Below, piece after piece: positions 23,934 through 36,170 of a stretch of DNA of 48,414 nt; position 1 is the first letter of the stretch; every line of letters starts with the position of its first letter. The notes beneath the pieces were generated by a model. That model saw only the letters and a program-made list of their open reading frames with translations. It was not told the origin of the DNA and ran no database searches. Location: assembly GCA_910592205.1 (NCBI GenBank), contig CAJVPJ010000076.1, forward strand, positions 1-48,414, in the 5' to 3' direction. Position numbers and translations under genes: made by a program. Source of the stretch: Paraglomus occultum (taxonomy: Eukaryota; Glomeromycota; Glomeromycetes; Paraglomerales; Paraglomeraceae).

Positions 23934-24449
23934 ATAAATGTCTGTGCTGACGAATAACATCTTTGGAACTAAGATGCTTCGACGTCTGCTGGAATAAATT
24001 TGATGTAATGCTTTTTGTTTTCGACTTCTTAATTCAGTTCGACCTGGTTACACATGTTACTTTATTTTTACCGGTTTGTCCCTAAATTTAGTTTGATTGA
24101 GGAAGATTTACACCATCGGTTTCAATGTACTTTTACTGTTCATTCTAATATTATTGGGGCATCAATCCGCGAGGAAGGGAGATTCTTAGATTAAAAATGA
24201 TATACGGATGGTAAAGAGAAACGCACTGCTCTTTGCTCTCATAGATAATGTCCTCTTCCGCTGCATATCATTGATACTCACGCAATTTAAATGAGTTTCT
24301 GGACAATAACTTTCTATTCACCGTGTCAAACGGTTAGAATACCTACTCACATATACCACGTACTGCTAGTATAATATCGAGGTAATAACTTTCTTCTTAG
24401 TTGATGTAGGAAATCAAAAAACTAATCGTGTGGGAAAAAAAATAATATA

Positions 24450-24768
24450 GGTGCACTTCCACCAGCAACTTGTTATTTTCAAGCTTTAAATGACGTCAAA
24501 CGCAATGAAGTCGATGAAGAGATTAGAGAAGACTTATTTAAGGAACCCTAAAAATCACCAACGAGATAGTATCGAGGAAGTTAAAAAGCAAATTAAAATT
24601 GACAGAGAGGAGCAATGTTATTAGCGAAGCCGTAGTCGCATCAAAGCGATCGAACAAAGGATTTTTTCTAGCGGTGGATATTTCACGACAAAGATAGTTG
24701 TGAGAACAACAAATCCCGTCCGGAACAAGCCTACTCCGTTCAGTTCGTGGCGAGATACCTGAATAAGC
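24450..24768 (+). pseudogene. Decayed coding relic of unknown family
   Basis: Consecutive frames give ALPPATCYFQALNDVKRNEV then DEEIREDLFKEP and a stop. With a one-base shift NHQRDSIEEVKKQIKIDREE follows, then after one in-frame stop RSRSRIKAIEQRIFSSGGYF and NPVRNKPTPFSSWRDT. The charged composition and continuity across single lesions suggest a former gene, perhaps of a mobile element. I cannot name it. The 138-codon minus-strand frame over the same DNA (24621-25037) looks like chance. Confidence 0.35.
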
Positions 24769-25687
24769 GAGAAAACTTGCACAACCCTCTTTGCCAATAT
24801 TATCTGAATTGATTCGACAGAGGCGGAGTTTAATATTGTTATGTGTAGTGGGATGCTGCTTGTTATTCTAACTTCATAAAGTTTTTCGAATTTACTTATT
24901 ACAGTACTTATAAGCATGACAACCGTAAATAATTGGGCGAATAAAGCTCTAAAATAATTCTTAACGCCAGAACGATGAAAAACGTCAGTATGAAGAAACA
25001 TTAAGACGGTTTGTTTCAGAACAAAACGATGAGACATTTTTTAACATTATTTCGTTTGGAAAATTTAAGTTAGATTATAAGAGAACACATGGTAGTATTT
25101 TAGAAAATCATAGTCATTCTGATCGAGAACGCGAAAAGCCCTGTTCCTAAAGATTATACATATGTGATTTATATTTAAACATGCTCTTCCACTTACATGT
25201 TAACATCACTACACCTTGCAAACGAGATGTGTTGCTTTTATAAACACATTTAATACTCGACATTATATAATCACGTGATACCGAGAAACCAATATCGTTT
25301 TAACAAACTCGTAGTCTCGACTCGATTTTATTACAAATTAAATATAAAATTAAAGTTACAAGTATTTTATGCAGAATCATCTAAACCAGTCTCCCAATAC
25401 TTTTTCCTATACATCTAACTGAATAGTTATGGCACCAAACTAAATCTCTTCGTAAAACGCTACACAAATAAATCAAAACTATAAATATTGCGAAAACGCG
25501 TTACTTGCGACTGGATAATAGATTGACGGAAACGTATAACAATAATGTCATAGCTCTTAAATACAAAATTTTATACAATAAATCCACACTGTGATAGTAT
25601 CATAAATATCAAACACACGTATAAACACATCTTATAAGATATGCAAATCCATGGTCACTGTTTGAATGGGAAAAAAGAATTAATGTC
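24769..25687. other. Intergenic DNA at the 3' side of the second kinase gene
   Basis: Nothing recognised. It holds the 3' untranslated region of the minus-strand kinase. Confidence 0.45.
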
Positions 25688-28600
25688 TTACATCCATGAA
25701 TTTGATTCTAGAACATTGTATTTACCTGCAAATGAATCAACATTAAGACGATTTCTCGGTCGGGGTAAATTTCCTGTGGGTAACACCTTACTAGAGTATT
25801 TACTATCCTTTTCGGTGCGAGAAAGTGGTCTAATATTCTCATTATGATAAATTTTCTTCCACACACTGTCATCCCAATTTGCTTTCGAGATCATGTCTCT
25901 AGTACAGCGCTTGAGTTCCTCAGCATCTGGACGCGCATCTGGATCGGCATCACAACACCTTTCAGCAAGTTCCTTATAAGGCTTTGGTGCTGAATCAGGC
26001 ATTACTGGTCGCATTCCGCCGAGAATATCACATACTAAAAACCTATCAAAAGGTCTATCCCGAAAAGGCGGCTCTCCACTAGCAATCTGATACATAAGAA
26101 TACCAAACGCATAAATGTCTGATTTCTGGGTGAATTGACCGGTGTGAAAAACTTCTGGCGCAATGTATGGTAAAACGCCATGAATTGTCGAGCAACCACC
26201 CGATTCGGATGAGTTCACCGATTTAGAGAGTCCGAGGTCACAGATGAATAGCTCACATGTAGATTTCAGTTTACTATCTAGAACGATATTCCCGCCATGA
26301 AGGTCGCAATGTATCAACCTGTTATGGTGAATAATATATAGACGACTTGCAATATCCTTCAGACATTCAGCTTTCCTCATCCACGTCAACTCGTTGATAT
26401 TATGATCCAAATACGATAAGAGATTACCGTTATCCGCATATTGCATCACGATCATATATTTTTTCGTCTCCGGCTGTTGTGTGACACCGTATATGTGAAG
26501 GAATCTGTCAAATGTACCTATACACATGGCATGATTCCTAAGCTGTATTTTTACGTTAGACAACAGTTGATAAGAAACGAATTAGCATTTTGATTAGTTT
26601 GTAGTTGGTCAATAATAACGACACGAAATGAGAAATGCTTACCTCTGATACAAATAGTTCTGGCCTTTCATCAAGTTTCTTGAAACGTTTTAGCACTACG
26701 CGTTCGTTAGATTTTAATTTATATTTGGTTAAATAGACCTTCCCATAACCACCAGCACCGATCTCTTCAAGTTCATCGAAATGCTCGTATTGGATAAACT
26801 CTAGACTTCTTCCATGTGAATCTTTCATTATTTGTATGAGTCGGTCTAAAACTGAACGTAAATCTTGATAGAATACCAAATAATAGTCGTTACTATATGG
26901 CTCTTTCGCAATACCGATAATCCATATGTTTTGTGAAGATAATATCATCGGGTAGTCTGTTGCTAACTATATTGTGCGGAAAACATTAAATATTTGCAAA
27001 ACAATTAATTGTCAATAACGTTAGACTCATTACATATACATACAAGACTACATTACCTGACAAAAATCAAACGATGGAGCATCCTCTGCACTAACTATTT
27101 TTTTGATTATCACTTTTACCACTCTGCTTTCTTTAGTTGTAGGCTCTGACCAATCTGCTGTATGCGTGCACTCATGGTTTAACGCGGATGCTTCTTGTAT
27201 GTTGGTCAGGTGGGAAAATTCTATCCACTGTAAATAACTGTCTGTTGGATACATAGTATTCGCCCATGATTTGGCCAAAAGTGTGTCCAAGGATTTGTTA
27301 CCAGTCGTCCAGTCGGGAGGTCTGGGTGCTTTACAATGATGACAAAATGCACTTACTCTATAATCTAAATGCCTTGTACATGCCAGACACAATCCGCAGT
27401 CGACTTCCTCATCGTCATCATATTTAGTTCGAGATTTAATCAAAGCGTACTTTTGTTGTTCTGGATGATATGTAAATCCGATAGTAATCCAAACATCAGG
27501 TTTGAATGAATCTGAGTGTTCCGTAAACAACTGGCAAAAAAGAAATTTAGTCCAAGTTAGTAAAAAATAAACCATACAAATCGACATCCACAAGACGTGC
27601 TCACGAATAAATGGCTTACGTTGTAATAGTACAAAGTATGCGTTTTATCGCATATGTCAATTGGAAACAATCCTACTTTATGAAGCGCGGGTAAACCACT
27701 ACACAAGTCTCCGGTTAAACACTGTTCAGCCGCGATATCGTTCTTGTATCCGAAAGATTGTCCATTCTAATTTCTGCAGGTAAACTTCTTGTTACATTAT
27801 TTACAATTGCAGTGTCAAGCAAAGATTCATTACTAATTATTCTTTCTGGCGTGTTTGTATAAATTCCGTTGTTGAGTATACTGGACCGATTTTCATAATA
27901 AAAGTGATCGATATACCCCCAGTCAGATGAACGGGTATGTTCTCTACTCGTTACATTACTGCTACTGCCTGTATCTGCTCTCGCCGGAACGGATTCCAGA
28001 TAAGTATCGTACGCTGGTGTCTGAGCATTGTTGTCATTATGTGACGAACCGATACGCAGCCAATGCGATGGAATTCGTTCCCAATATGTCTTATATTCGG
28101 ATATCTTGGTGTCGTTTCCGCTGCCTAACGAGATAATCTCGATACATTCAAATGGAATCCATTCCAAGTAAGCTTCGTTTGCTGATCTTGTATGACTTTG
28201 CGATTGTCTGATGTAACAGTCGAGTTTCTCATTGTTGCTCGTCCACCCGCTTGATAATTCCTTGTGCCCACATATACACCATACAGGACTACACCTGAAT
28301 ACTTTACACGCAGAGCAAAAGCCATATAGTGAATAATAATGGTAAAAATGTCCTTCGGCAATTAAGTAGTAAGCATCCTCGAATTTGGTAAACCCCTTTA
28401 TCGATTCATTGCGTCTCTCGAGCCATTTTGAATACCTTCTAAAATGAGTTAAGTTTGACAAATGTTCGTATTCATGTGTTGGAATTGAATATATTTTAGC
28501 AAAATCGTGAATAAACTCTGGTGTGCATTTATCACTACTTTCGAGTAATATCATTACAATTTTTTTATCAAACCATGCAAACCATGGTTGCTTGTGTATA

Positions 28601-28761
28601 GCGTAACGGTAATGGACTGTGTTATTGATGGAAGATTGGATCGTCCCTATATCTGTAAATGCAGTGTGAGGTATCCATTCGATATATGGTTTAGACGATT
28701 CGACATATAGTTTAGAAGATACGATCAGCTGATCAATTGCCGGACACCCGGAAATACTCAT
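25688..28761 (-). CDS. Multi-N-lobe, zinc-ribbon TKL-type protein kinase, catalytic residues intact (about 903 aa)
   Basis: Exon model on the minus strand: 28761-27805, 27721-27620, 27530-27057, 26966-26643 and 26542-25688. Introns are 83, 89, 90 and 100 nt, all phase 0; the second contains a TACTAAC branch site. The boundaries around 27620-27810 are the least certain. The architecture parallels the gene at 15.6 kb: a degenerate N-lobe from YIEWIPH; zinc ribbon 1 (GFCSACK ... CICGHKELS); YLEWIPF; a Ser/Asn-rich linker; zinc ribbon 2 (CLACTRH ... CHHCKAPRPPDW); YLQWIEF; then the full kinase. That domain has glycine loop IGAGGYGKVY, VVLK lysine, HCDLHGGN catalytic loop, CDLG metal motif and APE, so it should be active. 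By family it is a TKL-like Ser/Thr or dual-specificity kinase. The ATG at 28761 is preferred over a TTG one codon upstream. Confidence 0.85.
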
Positions 28762-29712
28762 CAATCAGTATCTGCACCCAACAACTCCAGAGGGGACGAC
28801 ACCCTTGACAAGATTATCAAGTCAACAGATATGATTCTGGTCAACGTAGGACAAGATTTCAACAGTCGTTTACACCGCCTGGTAATACTGTATGTTTACT
28901 TGATCACGAGACATCTCGTAGATCTATTAATATAGTCACACGAAAATGCTCATTATTAGTTATTGTTAACTTGTTCAGTTTTTCATTCAGGTCAGTTATA
29001 GATTGTGTAGATTAGAAACAGGATCATCATCATCTATTTGATCTTGTAAACCCCCTAAATATTTGGAATTAAACGATGTAAGCAGCCAGCATCTTGAAAT
29101 TAATTTTTTGTTCGATTTAAGACTGAATGCTTGGTGTCGAGTTGACGAATTAACTGAAATATGCGGGGTATAGAAGTCTTAACAAGCAATACTTATTATG
29201 AGAGCATTTGTCTAAAGCAAGATTAGATTTTACAAAGTTACCGTTACAAATAGTAATATATAAGCCCCGAAGGAAAATGAGCGAAACACGTAGGAGGGAA
29301 GTTTTCCCTTTTCCCGCCTTGCAATATAGTTATACAGATCTTTCCTTATGTTGGTTTTATTAACGATGCTCACAGACGATGAATCTTCATTTATGGAAGA
29401 CGTAAGTGATCGTGCATAGAACAATAATTAACCATTGCTTTATGCTTCGAACATAATCAAATAAGTTACAGCTTTTAGTTTGCCATTAATCAATAATAAG
29501 GGTTGCCAAGCATATTTTCTATATCGATAAAGTATAATAACATTCATTGACTGCTGTAAATGAACTCATTTATCTCAAAAAAGTTAGCACTTTATGCCAT
29601 TTTTCTTCACAATGATCATTGTACGATTTTTCTTGGTTACTAGACTTTCAACTTCCTAAATCGTTTCCGAAACACTAATGTAAAAGATAATGTTTTGCAT
29701 GGACAGAGTATA
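28762..29712. other. Intergenic DNA upstream of the second kinase gene
   Basis: Contains the promoter side of the minus-strand kinase. No clear TATA box was seen, and no other gene. Confidence 0.45.
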
Positions 29713-29902
29713 CACGATATAACGGACTAATCAGGACCATAGTCTTTTCCACACTTTTGTCCGTTATATTGAAGAATCCGTTATATCGAATTTTTATTAA
29801 TTAGAAATTTAATATGACACTTATAAATTCCGTCCCAGAGAAACAGTCCATTATAATTAGTGTCCGCTATATCGACGGTCCGTTATATCGACTTTCACTG
29901 TG
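29713..29902. repeat. MITE with TIRs containing GATATAACGGAC, TA-flanked
   Basis: The right end, read on the minus strand, begins CACAGTGAAAGTCGATATAA. The left end begins CACGATATAACGGAC and seems to have lost about 10 bp near its tip. Both ends are bounded by TA/TATA. GATATAACGGA-like motifs occur at least five times inside, in both orientations. No coding capacity. A partial copy of the right half lies at 20266-20372. Confidence 0.7.
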
Positions 29903-30493
29903 TATAATGTTATTATTATGTTCTATAAAGTTTATTGACCAGCATGTAGGTTAGCACTACTATCTGATATAGAGATACGTTATTATTACCTAAATCTGTC
30001 TGGTTTAGCTTATTTAAGTTAGTAATGAGTATGACTAATCAAGAAACGTATGATATATATTAGACCCGTAATGAAAAACTGGAGTAAAGTTAAAAGTTGA
30101 TGACGCCAGACTGGTTGTTGGCATCGAGCACTTATAGGATAAAGTACAAGATCCATATAGAGAGGTTGGACCGATTCGAAATCGGGTTGGCCTAAAATGG
30201 CAAAACCCCTAGCGATGATGTGAAGAACATTTGTCTTAAGACATAAAAAAAAATTATACACAATAGGAAAAACAGTTTTACCGAGGCATGCCCATACTAG
30301 AAATCCTTAAGCCTTGTCATTCTCGTCATAAATAACAATTAGTTAATCTCAGTTCTTATATCGTCTCACTGTTATATGCTAATATTTGTTCTTATAATCT
30401 TATCGCATCATTGTTAACATATGATTCATATCGTATTAGATTAATGCCTGTTCTACATTTAATAAACCGTTTATGATAAATATGTTAATATAA
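29903..30493. other. Intergenic DNA
   Basis: A minus-strand frame of 80 codons (30019-30261) lies here with no recognisable domain. Confidence 0.4.
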
Positions 30494-30862
30494 TTGCACT
30501 GCAAAATAATTTTGCAGACTAGTTTGTCTTGGAGAATTGCCTGTGACGCTGTCCAACTTATCTTTTACTTTATTCAGAATTACCTACTACTACACACCTC
30601 TATTAAAAATAGGCCGGGGTATGTGGGCAAAATTATTGATTGGTGGCTGGTTAATGACTTCAAGGATTATGTTCCATTGAGATTTGCTCATCGTATTAGG
30701 CTGAGTAATCGATATAGACTTTCATTCTATGCAGCAGATATTGTTATCAATTTGCCGATGACACGCAATTTAGAAAACAATAAGCAATTCAATGAGTTTG
30801 TTCAGAAATCTCATTACAAACAAACTCTGCAAATGATGCAAGGCCAGAACCTAAATTATTAA
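30494..30862 (+). CDS. Open frame or 3' exon, unrecognised (up to 122 aa)
   Basis: The frame has no ATG near its start (first codon TTG), so if real it is probably a downstream exon. A good acceptor, TAATTTTGCAG, precedes TSLSWRIACDAVQLIFYF. The rest includes NRPGYVGKIIDWWLVNDF, KDYVPLRFAHRIRLSNRY and INLPMTRNLENNKQF. Tryptophan-rich and basic composition look coding, but I know no family match and found no upstream exon with matching phase. Confidence 0.33.
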   Translation: MHCKIILQTSLSWRIACDAVQLIFYFIQNYLLLHTSIKNRPGYVGKIIDWWLVNDFKDYVPLRFAHRIRLSNRYRLSFYAADIVINLPMTRNLENNKQFNEFVQKSHYKQTLQMMQGQNLNY

Positions 30863-32727
30863 GCTTCCATTCTTCCTCATCTTGACTATGCAATTATAGT
30901 TGCCATCACACTCGATTGTAGAATTACTGCTGACATTAATGTCATGCTTGTTTAGTAATCAGTTACTATTTTATCTCGTCTTTCTTTAATTACAGCAATA
31001 GAATTATATGGAGAGAACGTGTAAAAAAAATTGGAATTTATTTTTTATTATTTCCGTTCTTTAAAGTTTGTGGATATTCATTACAATATTAACTCCATCC
31101 GGTATGTAACTTTATGTCGTCGTAGATCTAGCTTGAATTTATATTTGGGAAGCGTGAAAGACAATTGCGTTGGGTCGTTATTAAGACTCATAGCAAGCAA
31201 TGGCATACATAATAATTGCTAATTAAAAACACATGCTGATATAATAATCGTAATTGTTTATGTCATGTTCTCTACCAATCATGCCCGTGCCCCCAGAAAT
31301 CGATTATCAGTTACCAGAGTCAAGTTAAAGTGTAATGTAGAGCAATTTTACTATGATCACTTGTCGTTGAATTACTGCTCACGCCCATTGTTCTGTCGGG
31401 TGATGACGACGTTGTCATGACCCAGTCGGGCATCTCCCTTGCAGCTCGGACACCACCACCTTTTATTTCCACCAATCAGGTGTTAGGTGTAAATTAGTAT
31501 GTATAATGACTGTAAGAAATAACGGATATATGGCAAGTTGAGAATAGCTTTATTAATTGACAGAATTAATGTTATTCAATCCATCCTTATTAGTTGATAA
31601 TGAAATCGTTACCGAATATCTGAAAGTAGTACTCATATATTTGTATCACTTGAACTTGTTCTTGATATGCAGAACGGCTTTAACTTGTTATATGTCTCGA
31701 TCATAATGCAGCTTACCCGATACAGGATAATAAAGTTTCACCGGAATGCTTGCCATCATGTGTATGACTAAGCCAAGTTGATGATGTCCGAACAATATTC
31801 CATAATAGCGCTTCATTGCCCTAAATAGATTTTTGGGGGGAGGGATGTATTCCGGAGTACAGCGAACACACGATCAGCAATGAACAAATATACGAGAACA
31901 TGTCTGCCAGACACTGCCTCTGCACGCAAGCGGTCCGAATGTTTGCCATACATTATTAACGTTGCGTTGTCTTTTTCCGATGGATAAATTATAACTGATA
32001 TAATCACGTCAGTTGCAGACGAGATCGTCTATCTAATATTTATTTTTCGAGAAATCAGCATGCAAAAGGCCGTCATTGTGTTTTGCAGAATTTTACACGA
32101 GTCGGGTTCACTCAAATTCAACGCTTGACCACGTTTGGAAAATGAGTAGAAAGTTCATTTGATCGGAAAACGACGGTTGTTGCTTTTTTTGTTGTTGAAT
32201 ATGAATTTAACAGATTGCTGATTGTATTCGAGTTACAAACATGTTTACACTGCACGGGGCATAATTTTATCTTTGTTTGTTGTTACGCTATTGTAGTATT
32301 CATTTAAGCTGAAATGGTCTTTGTTGTGTGTTCATCGGCAAGTTGCAGTTGATGTTTATGTGTTTGATTTTGGTTGCCTCATTTGTCATTCCACTTATCC
32401 GACTCTTGCTTTTAATTTGTTTTATCTTGTGTATCGTGCAGTTACATATCGGAACATGCATAGGATACGTATAAAATAACAACCGTAAAGCAATTTCCCC
32501 ATAGTTATATTAAGGCTTACTCTGTCGAAAAATAGCGCTAAAACAAATTAGCATATATGCAGAAAATTGTTGATTTTTATTTTTAAAGAATAGACAATAA
32601 GAGATCATCACCATTTTCTTCACATATACATATCAGTCCTGCTTTATTTGTTAAATTGTAAGATAACATAAGTTTCAATAGTATATATATATTCACTGAC
32701 GCATAATCTTTTTCATATTTTCGCATA
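30863..32727. other. Intergenic DNA upstream of the first methyltransferase
   Basis: A 64-codon minus-strand frame at 31813-32007 and a GC-richer patch near 31370-31470 are the only features. Neither yields a recognisable product. Confidence 0.4.
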
Positions 32728-34284
32728 ATGGGACACGCTATATCAACTTGTATGGAATTTACATTCGACCATTCTTCCTCTGCCTCCACTTTGCCAGATC
32801 AAGAGGAGCCACCTAAATCTGTCTTTACAAACAGTGATTCAATAGAAGAAATAATGTATTTGCATCATGTCGTATTGAAACATTATTGGGGACAAAACTA
32901 TGTCAGTCCGGTTGTGTTGAGTAGTGATAACGAAACGAAGCCGAAGCAAGTACTGGACCTTGGGTGAGTAAAACGAGTTCAGAGGACGCGACAAATCGGT
33001 TAGTGAATGCATTGAATGTATTTATAAACTTTTTCTTGTCATTGTGTTAATTTTATAGAATTTTGCTTTTAGTACTAGTCAATTTTCATATAGAGTTATG
33101 ATAATATGCAAAGTAACGCTGTATATGTCAGTTTAAATAAAAATTACTTTATACAACTGTAACATTACGCACTACTGTTGGTTTTTCATATCGGTTAAAT
33201 TTTGTCGTTTTAAAAACTGATTTTAAAGTTTTTGTTTTTTTCTCATTAAGCTGCGTTACAGGCTTGTGGACCGTTGAGATGGCTTCGATTTCACCGACAA
33301 CCAATTTCGTCGGCGTTAATCCGTTTTCCATTTTCCCAAAGTCAGCACCGTCAAATGTCTCGTTTTATCAGCAAAACATTTTAAATGGTCTTCAATTCGA
33401 TGACAATTCATTCGATTTTATACATGAACGACTATCGTTGTCCGACTTTACAAAAAAACAATGGGAAGACACTGTTCTACATGAAATTGTTCGAGTATGT
33501 AAGCCCGGAGGATGGATCGAGTTACTCGAGTCGGACGCCTGCATTTGCGATAAGGGAAAAGTATTGAGAAGAATTGGACGATCTTGTAAGTTGTTTTTTT
33601 TATTTTAACCTTTGTGATTAAGCACAGAAGTTGGGAACAACGAAAATAAGAGCCTTTTGTCGTATATTTACTGAAAATTTTTACAAGTAACCAATTTTTA
33701 ATACCCTATTTGTTACAGTCTTCTAATTTTTATATTCTCAAATTTAATTTAGGTAAAAAGTTATTTTTATCAAAAGGTCTGGTTCCAAATTTGGGTCAAT
33801 TTCTCCAAACCCTACTTCGTAGCAACCCACAGTTGACTGATGTACACTATATTGAAAATGATATGCCATTAGGGAAAAGACATGGCAAATTTGGGGAGCT
33901 GGTGAGTATAAATTTCAAGACTAGAGAAAGTAAGAGCATGAGAAGAATAAATTTATTGGGCATAAGTTGTTTGTAAAATACAAAAAAAAACTTGCAACAG
34001 TGATTGATGGCATTTCTTGTCTATGGGTATTTGTTTACAACTTTAAGATAATAATCTAAAAGTTTTTTTTTTACTACTTTTATCTACAGGCAGTTAGGGA
34101 TTTAATGCTGTCATGGAATGCCATAAAGATTCCCCTTTCTCAAATAATGGGCATAGCACCCGAACATTTTGAAGCAATTTTAGAAGCATTTATCAACGAA
34201 GTCAACGTACAAGATTTATATTGGAGGACATACAGAGTTATTGCAAGAAAAAAAACCCTAGACGAAATGAACGAACGTTTGTGA
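32728..34284 (+). CDS. Class I SAM-dependent methyltransferase, four exons (304 aa)
   Basis: Exons 32728-32963, 33251-33585, 33753-33901 and 34090-34284; introns of 287, 167 and 188 nt, phases 2, 1 and 0. Motif I spans the first junction and reads LDLGCVTGLWT, where most relatives have CG.G; here Val replaces Gly. Then come TNFVGVNPFSIFP (post-I region), ILNGLQFDDNSFDFIHERLS (motif II) and VRVCKPGGWIELLESD (motif III). This is the Methyltransf_11/25 fold, transferring methyl from S-adenosylmethionine; the substrate cannot be read. The N-terminus (first 50 residues) is Ser/Glu-rich and likely disordered. A paralogue with the same intron phases lies inverted at 36775-38079. The protein is cytosolic or nuclear by absence of a signal peptide. 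Confidence 0.85.
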
Positions 34285-35551
34285 AAATTATCAAGGAGTA
34301 TTAATGTTGTGTTTACAACATGCTGATGGTTGTGGGGTTATTTGACAAATTAATGAATAAGTAATGACTTGTATAGACAAACAATGTAAATAGTAATAGA
34401 TCTTGGCCAAAAACACACACACATTTTTTAAAAACAATATAATTAGAACAGGCAGTTTGTCTTTGTTTATTTATTTAATAAAAACTACCTAAACTGCATA
34501 TTAACTGTTTAGTATAGATATTCAAGAAAATAGTATTAACTTATAAAATATTTGAGTAATTAATAGACATGAGATGACAAGCATTGTATAATAATGTAAA
34601 CAACTGTGATTACAATATTATAAAATTTTATTCCAACTCTAATATTAAAGATATTGCAGGTACAAAGAGACCACAATTACAAGACCGCTTATCGTAAGCG
34701 ACTAAAACTTCAGGGCGGGTATAAGTGGCAAAATCTAATTGATGGATAGTAGTTTCTTGCTGGTAAGATTCAGCCAAATTTGATTCTTGTTCAATAATCA
34801 CAGTCTGTTGTTTTAATCTACTTTATCAAAACCTTGCTTACGGCATATAATAATTCTATAGTCACACGAAGAAGTGATTGCTTTATAAGTATGTTAAAAA
34901 CACTTTATTAGCGCATCAAATTATTTATTGTTTAAAACACAAGAGTATTAAAAAGTTGGTTTAATTAGAAAACATTTTAATACGAGCGAACACTCTGCCT
35001 GGTTCGATATAATCGGGTTTATGTGCTGTAGATACTGTCTTTTTATTTAGAATAATGCAATTGTTCAACAACAAGCGGTTGAATTTTTCTATAAATGACA
35101 TAAAACTGGACACAAATGAGTAACACTTGCCAATTATCAAAAAAATTAACAAGTTTTTCTACATATTTAAATGCAATAATGTTCTAAGCAAATTCGTTGA
35201 CAACATCGACATGCGCGTGTTGTACTTTTTTTTTTTTTGAAAAACGAGTTAATGTTGAGCGAAATATTGTTATGTAAAGTCATACTAACTTTCGTGTTGA
35301 ATTTTAATCACAAGACAGCTTCGAAAAGTTTTGTTCCAAGGTATTTTATGTGGCTAAGTAAAAATATTTAGTATTAGGATGTCTCAAATTATGCACGCAT
35401 AAAGGTTTACAGCGTAAACTTCAAATTGGTTAAATAATGACTAAAAATGTTTATTAAAATATGTTGTTTAATTAACATTTTATAAAATTTCTTTGTCTGT
35501 TATAACAACAGAAACTCGATCAAGCATATGCTACTACAATAATTTGTATTG
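34285..35551. other. Intergenic DNA between the convergent methyltransferases, left part
   Basis: AT-rich, without a supported gene. The 3' untranslated region of the first methyltransferase lies at its left edge. Near 35370-35400 a GATGTCTCAAATTATGCACG motif may be the terminal region of the Tc1 scrap that follows. Confidence 0.4.
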
Positions 35552-35690
35552 TCTGATTGCTATTCGCAGCCATTCTTTTTGAATTCCACAAAACGTTAAT
35601 AGAATTTAAATCAAGACTTTCAGCAGGCCAAGGAGAAGTGACACATTGTGGTTTCCCCCACTTTTTTGTTAATTTGAGGCGCATTATCTT
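35552..35690 (-). pseudogene. Tc1/mariner transposase C-terminal scrap
   Basis: The minus strand encodes PWPAESLDLNSINVLWNSKR followed by MAAN. This is a mutated form of the Tc1 C-terminal motif ([15 protein letters not shown]), with the catalytic Glu replaced by Asn. No upstream catalytic Asp region remains. It is a dead fragment. Confidence 0.7.
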
Positions 35691-36014
35691 CTTGGAATAT
35701 AATATTTCTATTTTCAAAATGTTTGATATATGGCAGCAAATGTTTTAAATGCCTATATTAATATACTTTTTTGATTTAATTTCTAAGTTTTAATTATTTT
35801 ATCAACTGTTAAAGAGGAAAGTGCTCGTGCAATTTTTTTATAATTAAACCACAATTCCAAACATCAATAGTTTGTCCACGTTGAAAAGTCTAATTTTTTT
35901 TTGAGATAACATATTTGATATTGTTATAGTAATCAAATTAAAATATGGCAAGCTTACTGCTTTACAAGCGCGTTTTGCGTAATTTAAACTGGTAAATCAG
36001 AAGGGAGCCGTTCA

Positions 36015-36170
36015 CTTGTCCGATAATTACTTTCCGACAATTACTTCTCGACAATTACTTCCCGACAATTACTTGGCCGATAATTACTTGCCCCGACAAT
36101 TCATTTGCCCGACAATTCATTTGCCCGACAATTACTTCCCGACAATTCATTTGCCCGACAAACATTTACC
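36015..36170 (+). repeat. Minisatellite of about ten 14-16-bp units (CCGACAATTACTT-type)
   Basis: Units alternate between CCGACAATTACTT and CCGACAATTCATTTGCC, starting at 36019 and ending near ACAAACATTTACC. A reverse-oriented TGTCGGGCAATTG follows at about 36207, so the array could be the inner part of an element whose end is inverted. The 61-codon ORF over it is a by-product. Confidence 0.85.

Noticed and set aside
28125-28361. 78-codon frame inside the second kinase gene
   Set aside because: Shifted frame of exon 1, which carries the clear zinc-ribbon motif in the main frame.
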